From Parabacteroides sp. PF5-6 (GTDB lineage Bacteria; Bacteroidota; Bacteroidia; Bacteroidales; Tannerellaceae): 64,000 bases of DNA. Position 1 is the stretch's first letter; each line of letters starts with the position of its first letter. The notes below the pieces were generated by a model. It did no database searches. It saw only the letters and a program-made list of their open reading frames with translations, and was not told the origin of the DNA. Made by a program: the position numbers and the translations under genes. Positions 53,197 to 62,421 of the stretch are shown here, in pieces. The stretch is from NCBI RefSeq assembly GCF_029504695.1, contig NZ_JAQFIN010000009.1, positions 62,001-126,000 of the forward strand, in the 5' to 3' direction.

Positions 53197-53312
53197 GCCG
53201 GGAGCATTCATTTGTTGATAACTATCAACAGATTTGTTGATAGTTATCAACAGATCTGTTGACAATTGTCAACAAATGTGTTGACGGTTATCAACAAACA
53301 AATACTCCCGGC
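53197..53312. repeat. Palindrome cassette I (4 units, 22 bp period) with closing stem
   Basis: Units start at 53214, 53236, 53258 and 53280: gttgataactatcaac, gttgatagttatcaac, gttgacaattgtcaac and gttgacggttatcaac, with 6 bp spacers. Outside them, gccgggag (53197-53204) pairs with ctcccggc (53305-53312). It lies in the 304 bp gap between the divergent hybrid regulator and aroK, which otherwise holds only the two promoters. Confidence 0.93.
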
Positions 53313-53383
53313 GATTCGCAAATATTTAGGGCCGGGTGAGCGAATCTGGTCCGGCGGCTGTAAGGGCGTAAACAAAAAAGAAT

Positions 53384-53391
53384 TACATTTG
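53384..53391 (+). promoter_or_regulatory. -7 promoter box of aroK
   Basis: TACATTTG, 22 bp before the ATG. Confidence 0.6.
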
Positions 53392-53413
53392 CGAAAATGA
53401 TTGGTGAAACAAG

Positions 53414-53935
53414 ATGAAACGGATATTCCTGATTGGTTATATGGGTGCCGGAAAGACGACGGTGGGCAAAACACTCGCCAAGTTGACCGGATTATCCTTT
53501 ATTGATCTGGACAGTCATATCGAAGCCCGATACCACCAGACGGTCAGCCGCCTTTTCGCCGAGAAAGGGGAAGAGGAATTCCGACGGATCGAACAGCGGA
53601 TGCTGCAGGAAGTAGCCGCTTTCGAAGATGTCGTGATCTCGACCGGAGGGGGAGCACCTTGTTTTTTCGATAATATGGCTTTCATGAAAGCGTCCGGATT
53701 GACGATCTACCTGAAGGTGTCGGTCGATGAACTGGCTCAAAGATTGGAGGTATGCAAACACAACCGTCCGATCCTGCAAGGCAAGAGCGGCGAGCAACTG
53801 AAAGCGTTCATCGCCGAGAACCTGGAGAAACGGGAAAGTTTCTACAACCAGGCCGATATCGTGTTTCATGCCGAAGTGATGCTGACCGAAACAGACGTAC
53901 ATACCATATCCCTTCAATTGAAGCAATTGATCTAA
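53414..53935 (+). CDS. aroK: Shikimate kinase
   Basis: Phosphorylates shikimate at O3 in aromatic amino-acid synthesis. The 173-residue protein has the P-loop 'IGYMGAGKTTVGKTLAK', the shikimate-binding 'FIDLDSHIE' and 'FRRIEQRML', 'VISTGGGAPCF' and the lid 'CKHNRPIL'. It is followed 13 bp later by the alanine dehydrogenase gene. Confidence 0.96.
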   Translation: MKRIFLIGYMGAGKTTVGKTLAKLTGLSFIDLDSHIEARYHQTVSRLFAEKGEEEFRRIEQRMLQEVAAFEDVVISTGGGAPCFFDNMAFMKASGLTIYLKVSVDELAQRLEVCKHNRPILQGKSGEQLKAFIAENLEKRESFYNQADIVFHAEVMLTETDVHTISLQLKQLI

Positions 53936-53948
53936 ACACACAAAACCC

Positions 53949-55151
53949 ATGTTGGAAAAGCAGACACAGGGCAGTTACAACCCACAGGAATTATTGAAAG
54001 AGATCGGTAAGTCGAACAACCGTTTACTGATCGGGATCCCACGCGAACGTATCGGAGGTGAACGCCGTCTGGCCCTGACTCCCGAAGCGGTCGATATGCT
54101 GACCGATGCCGGCCACCGCGTCCTGGTGGAGAAAGATGCCGGATTGGGTATCAACTATTCCGACAACCATTACTCGGAATCGGGCGCAGAGATTGTAAAC
54201 ACACCGGAAGAGGTGTATCAGGCGGATTATATCCTGAAGGTACTGCCACCGCAACCGGATGAGGTGGCGTTGATGCGCAACCGGTCGGTCCTCTTCTCCA
54301 TGGTGCAGCTCAACCTTTTCGAACCCGAAGCTTTCGAGCGCCTGATGGCCAAGAAGATCACCGCCGTCGGGTATGAACTGATTGCGGACAACCGCCAACG
54401 GCTGCCGGTTCAAAGTGCCATCTCCGAGATCGAAGGCACCGCCGCCATTACGATTGCCGCCGAGATGCTGAGCAACAACCAGGGTGGGAAAGGGATCCTG
54501 TTGGGCGGTATCCCGGGGGTCTCTCCGACCGAAGTGATCATCGTAGGCGCCGGCAATGCCGGCACGATCGCCGCACGGGCGGCATTGGCACTGGGCGCTT
54601 CGGTCAAGGTGTTCGACGATGATATCAATAAACTCAGGGCGATCCAGCAAACCCTGGGGCAAGGGCTGTTCACCTCGACTTTTCACCCCAACGTATTACA
54701 TAATGCTTTCCAGACCGCCGACGTGGTGATCGGAGCCATGCGTTATATCAATACCCGCAAGCGTTATATCATTGCCGAAGATCTGATCCGGACGATGAAA
54801 CGCGGCGCCCTGGTGATCGACCTGCGCGCCAACCAGGGGGGATGTTTCGAAACGACACTGAACCTCAGCCTTTCCGATCCGCCGGTATTCGAGCAATACG
54901 GCGTACTGCATTACTGCAAACAGAACATCAGCAACCAGGTAGCCCGTACGACCTCCATGGCATTGAGCAATATCTTTGTGCCTATCCTTTCCCTGATGGG
55001 CGAGATGGGAGGCATACAACCGATGATCAAACTGGATGAAGGATTCAAATTGGGCGTTTATATGTATTACGGGAAACCGGTGAACGCGTATGTCGGATCA
55101 CACTTCAACACCCACTCGAACAATATAGACATTTATCTGGCAGCATTTTAA
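53949..55151 (+). CDS. ald: Alanine dehydrogenase
   Basis: Interconverts alanine and pyruvate plus ammonia with NAD. The 400-residue protein has the AlaDH/PNT N-terminal signature 'IGIPRERIGGERRLALTPEAVDML', 'GHRVLVEKDAGLGINYSD' and the NAD loop 'VIIVGAGNAGTIAARAALALGASVKVFDDD'. A PNT alpha subunit is less likely because no beta subunit follows. The N-terminus is about 30 residues longer than typical Ald. Confidence 0.88.
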   Translation: MLEKQTQGSYNPQELLKEIGKSNNRLLIGIPRERIGGERRLALTPEAVDMLTDAGHRVLVEKDAGLGINYSDNHYSESGAEIVNTPEEVYQADYILKVLPPQPDEVALMRNRSVLFSMVQLNLFEPEAFERLMAKKITAVGYELIADNRQRLPVQSAISEIEGTAAITIAAEMLSNNQGGKGILLGGIPGVSPTEVIIVGAGNAGTIAARAALALGASVKVFDDDINKLRAIQQTLGQGLFTSTFHPNVLHNAFQTADVVIGAMRYINTRKRYIIAEDLIRTMKRGALVIDLRANQGGCFETTLNLSLSDPPVFEQYGVLHYCKQNISNQVARTTSMALSNIFVPILSLMGEMGGIQPMIKLDEGFKLGVYMYYGKPVNAYVGSHFNTHSNNIDIYLAAF

Positions 55152-55185
55152 TGACTTTTGCATACAAACTATAATGTTTATTCTT

Positions 55186-55193
55186 TAACTTTG
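55186..55193 (+). promoter_or_regulatory. -7 promoter box of korAB
   Basis: TAACTTTG, 47 bp before the korA ATG. Confidence 0.6.
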
Positions 55194-55240
55194 TCGCCAA
55201 TACTATTAATTGTAATTGTGCGATCAGCAAAAACTAAATT

Positions 55241-57094
55241 ATGACAGAACAAACAAAAGTGACGACTTTGGATAAAGTTGTCGTCCGCTTCTCGGGAGAC
55301 TCGGGAGACGGAATGCAGTTAACCGGAACGATCTTCTCCAACCTGTCGGCGATTTTTGGGAATGAGATTTCCACCTTCCCGGATTTCCCCGCGGAAATAC
55401 GTGCTCCGCAAGGCTCATTGAGCGGAGTATCCGGCTATCAGGTTCATCTGGGATCGAGAAAAGTCTTTACACCGGGAGATAAAGCCGACGTATTGGTGGC
55501 CATGAACCCGGCCGCATTGAAGGTGAATGTGAAGTTCCTCAAACCGGATTCTATTGTGATCATCGACACCGATTCTTTCCAGAAGAACGATCTGGATAAG
55601 GCGTTGTTTACCACCGACGACCCGTTCGCGGAGCTGGGACTAACCACCGTTCAGGTAGTAGCCGCCCCGATCTCTTCGATGGTGAAAGACGGACTGGCGG
55701 AATTCGGACTGGACAACAAATCAGCCCTGCGCTGTAAGAATATGTTCGCGCTCGGACTGGTCTGCTGGTTGTTCGAACGTCCCTTGGACGGCGCGATGCA
55801 CATGCTTGAGAATAAATTTGCCAAGAAACCGACGATCGCCAAGGCCAATATCAAGGTGTTGGTCGACGGTTACAACTACGGCAACAACATACACGCCCGG
55901 GTATCGACCTACCGCATCGAAAGTATGCAGTGCGAACCGGGATATTATACGGATATCAACGGAAACAAAGCCACCTCGTACGGCTTGATCGCCGCGGCGG
56001 AAAAAGCCGGGTTAAAGCTCTTCCTGGGCAGCTATCCGATCACTCCGGCAACGGATATCCTGCAGGAACTGTCGGCGCGCAAGGAATTGGGCGTGAAAGG
56101 CTTGCAGTTTGAAGACGAGATCGCCGGGATCTGTACCTCCATCGGGGCCAGCTTCGCCGGTGCCTTGGCAGCTACTTCCACCTCAGGGCCCGGACTGGCA
56201 CTGAAGAGTGAAGCGATCGGACTGGCGGTGATCGCCGAGATCCCCCTGGTGATTGTCGATGTGCAACGGGGCGGACCGTCTACCGGACTACCGACCAAGA
56301 GCGAACAGACCGACCTGATGCAGGCACTCTACGGACGTAATGGGGAAAGCCCTGTCGTTGTTGTGGCAGCCGCTACACCGACCGACTGTTTCGACGCTGC
56401 TTTCTGGGCTTCTAAACTGGCAGTGGAACACATGACACCGGTTATCCTGTTGACCGATTCTTATATCGCCAACGGATCATCAGCCTGGCGTTTGCCCGAC
56501 CTCGAGAAGTATCCGGAGATCAAACCGCCTTATGTCGATCAGTACGACGGCGAACGTCCCTGGAAACCTTACCGCAGAAATCACGAGAACCTCGTGCGCT
56601 ACTGGGCCGTGCCGGGTACACCGGATCACGCGCACCGGATCGGCGGCTTGGAGAAAGACTACGATAACAGCGCGATCTCGACCGATCCGATCAACCACCA
56701 GAAGATGGTAGAGACCCGTCAGGCGAAGATCGATAAGATTGCCAACTATATCCCGGAACTCGAAGTGGCCGGCGACGTGGATGCCGACCTGTTGATCGTT
56801 GGCTGGGGCGGTACCTACGGCCATCTCTACGAAGCGATGGAGACCATGCAGGAACAAGGTAAGAAAGTGGCATTGGCGCACTTCAAGTTTATCAGTCCCC
56901 TGCCCCGGAATACGGAAGAGGTATTGAAGAAATACAAAAAGGTAGTGGTGGCCGAACAGAACAAAGGACAGTTTGCCAACTATCTCCGTAGCAAGATCGC
57001 AGGATTCAATCCGTATAAGTTTAACCGCGTGAAAGGCCAACCGTTTATCGTCAGCAGACTGGTTGAAGAATTCACTAAAATACTGGAGGCATAA
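55241..57094 (+). CDS. korA: 2-oxoacid:ferredoxin oxidoreductase, fused gamma-alpha subunit
   Basis: With KorB it oxidises a 2-oxoacid (most likely 2-oxoglutarate) to the acyl-CoA, reducing ferredoxin. The 617-residue chain joins a gamma domain ('VVRFSGDSGDGMQLTGTIFSNL', residues 9-190) to the alpha, pyrimidine-binding domain ('GLKLFLGSYPITPATDILQELS', 'DEIAGICTSIGASFAGALAATSTSGPGLALKSE'). The fusion and the two-gene arrangement are typical of Bacteroidetes KorAB. Substrate choice is from family resemblance only. Confidence 0.92.
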   Translation: MTEQTKVTTLDKVVVRFSGDSGDGMQLTGTIFSNLSAIFGNEISTFPDFPAEIRAPQGSLSGVSGYQVHLGSRKVFTPGDKADVLVAMNPAALKVNVKFLKPDSIVIIDTDSFQKNDLDKALFTTDDPFAELGLTTVQVVAAPISSMVKDGLAEFGLDNKSALRCKNMFALGLVCWLFERPLDGAMHMLENKFAKKPTIAKANIKVLVDGYNYGNNIHARVSTYRIESMQCEPGYYTDINGNKATSYGLIAAAEKAGLKLFLGSYPITPATDILQELSARKELGVKGLQFEDEIAGICTSIGASFAGALAATSTSGPGLALKSEAIGLAVIAEIPLVIVDVQRGGPSTGLPTKSEQTDLMQALYGRNGESPVVVVAAATPTDCFDAAFWASKLAVEHMTPVILLTDSYIANGSSAWRLPDLEKYPEIKPPYVDQYDGERPWKPYRRNHENLVRYWAVPGTPDHAHRIGGLEKDYDNSAISTDPINHQKMVETRQAKIDKIANYIPELEVAGDVDADLLIVGWGGTYGHLYEAMETMQEQGKKVALAHFKFISPLPRNTEEVLKKYKKVVVAEQNKGQFANYLRSKIAGFNPYKFNRVKGQPFIVSRLVEEFTKILEA

Positions 57095-57097
57095 GTC

Positions 57098-58111
57098 ATG
57101 GAAGAAACAGTAAAATATCAGCCTAAAGATTATAAGAGTGATCAACATGTACGCTGGTGCCCGGGTTGTGGCGACCATGCCGTATTGAATTGCATCCACA
57201 AAGCCATGGCGCAGATTGGCGTCGACCCGAAAGACATCGCGGTGATCTCGGGCATCGGTTGTTCTTCCCGCCTGCCTTATTATATGAACTCCTATGGGTT
57301 CCATACCATCCACGGACGGGCCGCGGCAATCGCTACCGGCGTAAAGACCGCCCGCCCCGACCTGAGTGTATGGGTAATGACTGGCGACGGCGACTGTTTG
57401 GCGATCGGAGGTAATCACTTTATCCACGCTATCCGCCGGAACGTCAACCTGAACATCGCCTTGTTCAACAACAAGATCTATGGCTTGACCAAAGGACAAT
57501 ACTCACCGACGACCGACAAAGGATTTGTAAGCAAAAGTTCCCCGTACGGAACCGTTGAAGAGCCGTTTATCCCCGCCGAATTGGCGATGGGTGCCCGCGG
57601 TACCTTCTTTGCCCGCGCGATCGACGTCGATCTGAAGAATACGACAGAGATTATGGAAGCCGCCGCCCGTCACGTAGGGGCTTCGGTGGTGGAAGTATTG
57701 GTGAACTGTGTGATCTTCAACGATGGCATTCACAAACAGATCACCGATAAAGAAAACCGCCCGGAACGCACCATTATGCTGCGTCATGGCGAGAAGATGC
57801 TCTACGGCAAGGACAATAACAAAGGGATCGTATTGGACGGACTGAAACTGAAAGCCGTTACGATCGGTGAAGACGGTTATACGCTGGAGGATGTATTGGT
57901 GCACGATGCCCATACGGAAGACATCACCCTGCACATGATGCTGGGCATGATGGGCGGGGATATGCCTGTCGCCATCGGTGTGATCCGCGACGTGGAAGCG
58001 CCCGCCTACGACGAAGAAGTAGAGAAACAAATCGCCCAGGTACAAGCCAAGAACCCGGTTCGGACGCTCAAGGAGCACCTGATGCAAGGGGAGATTTGGG
58101 AAGTAAAATAA
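57098..58111 (+). CDS. korB: 2-oxoacid:ferredoxin oxidoreductase, beta subunit
   Basis: The 337-residue TPP-binding subunit. 'RWCPGCGDHAVLNCI' starts the cluster-ligand region. The TPP motif is 'VMTGDGDCLAIGGNHFIHAIRRNVNLNIALFNN' (GDG-x-N). 'IYGLTKGQYSPTTDKG' is the conserved substrate loop. It begins 3 bp after korA and ends at a strong terminator. Confidence 0.94.
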   Translation: MEETVKYQPKDYKSDQHVRWCPGCGDHAVLNCIHKAMAQIGVDPKDIAVISGIGCSSRLPYYMNSYGFHTIHGRAAAIATGVKTARPDLSVWVMTGDGDCLAIGGNHFIHAIRRNVNLNIALFNNKIYGLTKGQYSPTTDKGFVSKSSPYGTVEEPFIPAELAMGARGTFFARAIDVDLKNTTEIMEAAARHVGASVVEVLVNCVIFNDGIHKQITDKENRPERTIMLRHGEKMLYGKDNNKGIVLDGLKLKAVTIGEDGYTLEDVLVHDAHTEDITLHMMLGMMGGDMPVAIGVIRDVEAPAYDEEVEKQIAQVQAKNPVRTLKEHLMQGEIWEVK

Positions 58112-58137
58112 AAAAAGGGGCTTAAGCCCCTTTTTTA
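58109..58137. terminator. Bidirectional intrinsic terminator
   Basis: An A-rich left arm with ggggctt pairs with aagcccc and a T-run. It ends korB on the plus strand and the isomerase gene on the minus strand. Confidence 0.88.
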
Positions 58138-59106
58138 TTTCACAAACGGCGCCTTCATCAAGTATTCCGCACAGCCTTTTACGCCTTCGAACTGGGTCAT
58201 ATTGCGTACGCCTTCCAGTTCCACGAAATAGTCGAATTTGCCGATGGCATAATATGCCGTATTGAAGATCATCTCGAAGTTCATCATACCCGATTGGCCC
58301 AGTACCGCGCGATCTTTGATATGCAATACGCGGATACGGTCGTTATACTTGCGCATATACTCTACCGGATCAGCCTGGCCCATCACCGCCCAATACACAT
58401 CGAGTTCGAAGAATACCAACGAAGGATCGGTATGTTTGAGCATGCCGTCGTAGATCACTTCCAAGCCTTTGGCGTCTTTGCCGAAACTGCGGCTATTGGG
58501 TTTTGCTTCTTTGCCACCCGGTTGTACCCAGGCAAACTCACCGGCATGGTTGTGATAACCGAATTGCAAGCCGGCAGCTTTCGCTATCTCACCGGCGCCA
58601 TTGAAGATTTCGCCGACATATTCTACCTCCTGCGTGCTGCGGGTCGAAGCGGGTTGTCCCGGTTGGATCAGGTATTTCACACCGATCTGCGCATGATCGT
58701 CGGCTGCTTTTTTCCAGAAATCCATGATCTTGCCTTTGTTCTTGGAAGAGTATTCGCGTTCGGGCGGGTTTACGTGCGTGCTGGTGATCAACAGACCGGC
58801 ATCATCACACATCTTCTTAAACTCGGCCATCGGGGTTGCCCCGATTTTCCCGTCATTATAACCGGCCAGTTCGAGGGTCGTATACCCCATGGCTTTAATC
58901 TTTTTCAATCCACCGGGCACATCCTGGTGTAATTCTCTCCCGAGGGAGTAAATCTGTAAACCGATTACTTTGGGCGCACCGCATGTAGGTGCCGCACTTT
59001 GACTCATTCCCGGCATGGCTGCCGACACACTGCTGCTTTTGCCTGCAAAGATCCCGCCGGCGGCAAGAAGCGATGCATTACGCAGAAAATTTCTCCTGTT
59101 TGTCAT
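58135..59106 (-). CDS. Tat-exported TIM-barrel sugar isomerase/epimerase-like protein
   Basis: A 323-residue xylose-isomerase-like barrel. The N-terminus carries a twin-arginine signal (NRRNFLRNASLLAAGGIFAG). The barrel starts at 'IGLQIYSLGRELHQDVPGGLKKIKAMGYTTLELAGYNDG', with 'STHVNPPE', 'GYHNHAGEFAW', 'FELDVYWAVMGQADPVEYM' and 'RVLHIKDRAV' holding the usual metal and His residues. Exported relatives in Bacteroidetes often occur with Gfo/Idh oxidoreductases such as the one at 2663, but these two are far apart here. A -7 box lies at 59164-59171. Confidence 0.88.
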   Translation of the reverse strand: MTNRRNFLRNASLLAAGGIFAGKSSSVSAAMPGMSQSAAPTCGAPKVIGLQIYSLGRELHQDVPGGLKKIKAMGYTTLELAGYNDGKIGATPMAEFKKMCDDAGLLITSTHVNPPEREYSSKNKGKIMDFWKKAADDHAQIGVKYLIQPGQPASTRSTQEVEYVGEIFNGAGEIAKAAGLQFGYHNHAGEFAWVQPGGKEAKPNSRSFGKDAKGLEVIYDGMLKHTDPSLVFFELDVYWAVMGQADPVEYMRKYNDRIRVLHIKDRAVLGQSGMMNFEMIFNTAYYAIGKFDYFVELEGVRNMTQFEGVKGCAEYLMKAPFVK

Positions 59107-59163
59107 GATATTAATTAATTAATAGATTAAAAATTGGTCTCTTACTCATCAGATCGATCACCC

Positions 59164-59171
59164 CAAAAGTA
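59164..59171 (-). promoter_or_regulatory. -7 promoter box of the isomerase/epimerase gene
   Basis: The minus strand reads TACTTTTG, 57 bp before the ATG. The rest of the 211 bp divergent gap shows no other feature. Confidence 0.5.
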
Positions 59172-59317
59172 AAGAATAATCAGATACGAAGCCAAAATAA
59201 AGATAAAAAAACCGATCGGAACAAACATTTTGGCGAATAAAACTGTTAATTGATCAATACGGGGCGTGCTGCAGGCCGTTTTTTTCATAACCTGGAAATA
59301 TTGAAGACTTATTCGCG

Positions 59318-62300
59318 ATGAAGATGAAAGGGTATATATACGTCTTTATTTCATGCTTGCTTATTTCACCTATAATTAACGCACAAGGGGCAAATCCGAT
59401 AGATTTTTCTGTTGCCTCGACCACGCAAGAGAAATTAAAGATCACAGGAACAGTTGTCGACCAGGCAGGGGAACCCTTGCCCGGGGCGAATGTGGTGGAG
59501 AAAGGTACCACCAACGGAAGTGTAACGGATGTCGACGGGACGTTCTCGATGATCGCGCCGTCCCATTCCATATTGGTCGTCTCCTATGTGGGCTTTACCA
59601 CACAGGAAATACCGGTGAACAATCAGCTCTATCTGCGCATCGAACTGGCGGAAGACGGTTTGACGTTGGAGAATGTGGTGGTTACCGCCTTGGGTATCGC
59701 CCGCAACGAGTCCGAACTGACCTACTCGCTGAAGCAGGTCGGTGGCGATGAGCTGACACGGGTGAAAGACGCCAACCTGATGAATTCGCTGGCGGGCAAG
59801 GTCGCCGGCATGCAGGTCAACAAGACCTCTTCCGGCTTGGGTGCTTCGTCGCGGGTGGTACTGCGAGGGATCCGTTCGGTCGCCGGCAACAACCAGCCTT
59901 TATATGTCGTCGACGGTATACCGATCCTCAATTCCTCCAACGAGCAGGCCTCGACGGCGGTGGGCGGAACGGCGGATGCCGGCAACCGGGACGGCGGAGA
60001 CGGGATCTCCAACCTCAACCCGGAGGATATCGCCAGCATCAGTGTATTGAAAGGGGCACCTGCCGCTGCATTATACGGTAGCCAGGCCGCCAACGGGGTG
60101 ATCCTGATCACCACCAAAAGCGGACGGTCCGATCAGCGTAAGATCACCTTTACCTCCAACCTGACTTTCGACCAGGCTTTTGCCTTGCCCGAATTTCAAA
60201 ATTCCTACGGAACAAGCGACGGTATCTACAGCTGGGGCGAAAAAGCCAACCTGCCCGCCTATGATCACGCGAGCGATTTCTTCGAGACCGGCGTGTTGGC
60301 CATCAACGCGCTCTCGGTGAGCTCCGGAAACGAAAGATACCAGACCTATTTCTCCTACGCCAATACCACGGGCAAAGGCATTACCGACAATAACAATATC
60401 GCCAAGCATAACCTGAACTTCCGCGAGACCGCTTTCCTGTTCGACCAGCGCCTGAAGCTCGACGGCAACGTGACCCTGTTCCGCCAGGAGCTGAAGAACC
60501 GGAACCCGGTGGGCGGTTTCTATATGAATCCCCTGGTCGGGCTCTATCGCTTCCCGCGCGGCATGGATATGACGGAATATCGGGAGCACTTCGAGGTATG
60601 GGACGATACGCGTAACCTCGGTGTGCAGAACTGGCATTCCGATATTCAGGACTTCGAACAGAACCCCTATTGGGTATTGAACCGCATCAAAAGCAAAGAC
60701 GTGCGCACCCGCGCCACCGCTTCCGTCGCTGCCGAGTTGATCGTAAACAGTTGGTTTCGCCTCAAAGCGCGGGGTAGTATGGACAACTCCAACGACCGCG
60801 TGCGCCAGCAGTTCTATGCTTCTACGGCTCCGGCCCTCTCCGGCGAGAACGGGCGATATGTGGAGATGACCTACGAAGAAACGATGTTCTACGGCGATAT
60901 CCTGGGTACCTTCAATAAGAAATTCAACGACTTCAGCCTATCCGGAGCCATTGGCGCGAGCATCAACGACAAGACGGTCAACTCATTGCGCTACGACTCG
61001 AAGACCGCCTCATTGAAGTATCCCAACGTTTTCAATATCGCCAATATCAATATGAACGGCTCGGCCTATATCAGCCAGCAGATCGATGCCCGCCGGCAGA
61101 TGCAGTCGGTCTTCGGCACGGCGCAGCTGGGCTACCGGGAGAGCTTGTTTATGGATCTGACGGCACGCAACGACTGGTCGTCGACCCTGGCGTTTACCCC
61201 GCACGAGAAGTCCGGCTTCTTCTATCCGTCTGTCGGCGGCTCATGGGTGATCCATAAGATGGTCGATCTGCCCGAGTGGATCTCTTTCTCCAAGATACGG
61301 GGCGTATGGAGTAAGGTAGGGAATGATATTCCGCTCTATATCACCAACCCGGTGGCGCATGTCTCCGCCGGGGGAGAGATCGAATCGGTCGATGCCGCTC
61401 CTTTCGAAGAGATGAAGCCGGAGATGACCACCTCGGTCGAATTGGGAACCGAATGGAAGTTCCTCGACAACCGCATCAACCTGGGCATCACCTGGTATAA
61501 GACCAATACGCGCAATCAATTCTTCAAGTTGGCGGCGAAGTCGGGCGACAAATACGCCTACCGTTATGTCAATGCCGGCGATATACAGAACAAAGGTTGG
61601 GAAATAAACCTGTCGGCCTTCCCGATTATCCGGGATAACCTGAGCTGGCGCACGGAATGGAACTTCTCTTCCAACCGCAATAAAGTCATTAAACTGCACG
61701 AAGAACTGCCTGTCTTTGTGTATGGTCCGCAAGGATTCTCGTCGAGCTACGCCATGAAACTGCGCGAAGGCGGCTCCTTCGGAGATATCTACGGCAAAGC
61801 GTTCGTGCGCGATGCCGCCGGGCAGATCGTGTATGAAACGGAAGGCGAAAAGGCGGGACTGCCACAGGTCGAAGGCGACGGCAACCTGATCAAGGTAGGC
61901 AACGCGAATGCCAAGTTCAACCTGAGCTGGGGCAACCAACTCAATTACAAACAGCTTCGCCTGTCGCTCCTGATCGATAGCCGCTTCGGGGGTGAGGTGC
62001 TCTCGCAGACTTTTGCCGATATGGATATGTACGGGGTAACGAAAGCCACGGCAGCGGCACGCGACCGCGGCTATGTCGATCTGGAAGGACACCGCATCGA
62101 CAACGTGGAAGGCTTCTACCGCAACATCGTGGGCGGCCGGGCCGGTGTCACGGAATATTATATGTACGACGCGACCAATATCCGCCTGCGCGAGCTCTCG
62201 CTCGGTTATAGCCTGCCCCGGAAGTGGGTCGAAGCGGCCAAGGTATTCCAAGACGTCGAACTTTCCTTCGTTGGGCGCAACCTCTTTTTCCTTTACAAAA

Positions 62301-62416
62301 AGGCGCCTTTCGATCCCGAACTGGTGCTCTCGACCGGCAACGACAACCAGGGCATCGAGGTCTACGGCATGCCGACCACCCGGACTTTAGGCTTTAATAT
62401 TAAATGTGAATTCTGA
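59318..62416 (+). CDS. SusC/RagA family TonB-dependent outer-membrane transporter
   Basis: A 1032-residue outer-membrane importer. After the signal peptide, a carboxypeptidase-regulatory-like domain ('ITGTVVDQAGEPLPGANVVEKGTTNGSVTDVDGTFSM') precedes the plug ('LNPEDIASISVLKGAPAAALYGSQAANGVILITTKSG', the RagA signature) and the beta-barrel, ending in the aromatic 'GFNIKCEF'. It works with the SusD-like lipoprotein that follows. No sigma/anti-sigma pair is seen upstream. The substrate is unknown and need not be a polysaccharide. Confidence 0.95.
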   Translation: MKMKGYIYVFISCLLISPIINAQGANPIDFSVASTTQEKLKITGTVVDQAGEPLPGANVVEKGTTNGSVTDVDGTFSMIAPSHSILVVSYVGFTTQEIPVNNQLYLRIELAEDGLTLENVVVTALGIARNESELTYSLKQVGGDELTRVKDANLMNSLAGKVAGMQVNKTSSGLGASSRVVLRGIRSVAGNNQPLYVVDGIPILNSSNEQASTAVGGTADAGNRDGGDGISNLNPEDIASISVLKGAPAAALYGSQAANGVILITTKSGRSDQRKITFTSNLTFDQAFALPEFQNSYGTSDGIYSWGEKANLPAYDHASDFFETGVLAINALSVSSGNERYQTYFSYANTTGKGITDNNNIAKHNLNFRETAFLFDQRLKLDGNVTLFRQELKNRNPVGGFYMNPLVGLYRFPRGMDMTEYREHFEVWDDTRNLGVQNWHSDIQDFEQNPYWVLNRIKSKDVRTRATASVAAELIVNSWFRLKARGSMDNSNDRVRQQFYASTAPALSGENGRYVEMTYEETMFYGDILGTFNKKFNDFSLSGAIGASINDKTVNSLRYDSKTASLKYPNVFNIANINMNGSAYISQQIDARRQMQSVFGTAQLGYRESLFMDLTARNDWSSTLAFTPHEKSGFFYPSVGGSWVIHKMVDLPEWISFSKIRGVWSKVGNDIPLYITNPVAHVSAGGEIESVDAAPFEEMKPEMTTSVELGTEWKFLDNRINLGITWYKTNTRNQFFKLAAKSGDKYAYRYVNAGDIQNKGWEINLSAFPIIRDNLSWRTEWNFSSNRNKVIKLHEELPVFVYGPQGFSSSYAMKLREGGSFGDIYGKAFVRDAAGQIVYETEGEKAGLPQVEGDGNLIKVGNANAKFNLSWGNQLNYKQLRLSLLIDSRFGGEVLSQTFADMDMYGVTKATAAARDRGYVDLEGHRIDNVEGFYRNIVGGRAGVTEYYMYDATNIRLRELSLGYSLPRKWVEAAKVFQDVELSFVGRNLFFLYKKAPFDPELVLSTGNDNQGIEVYGMPTTRTLGFNIKCEF

Positions 62417-62421
62417 TCCTT

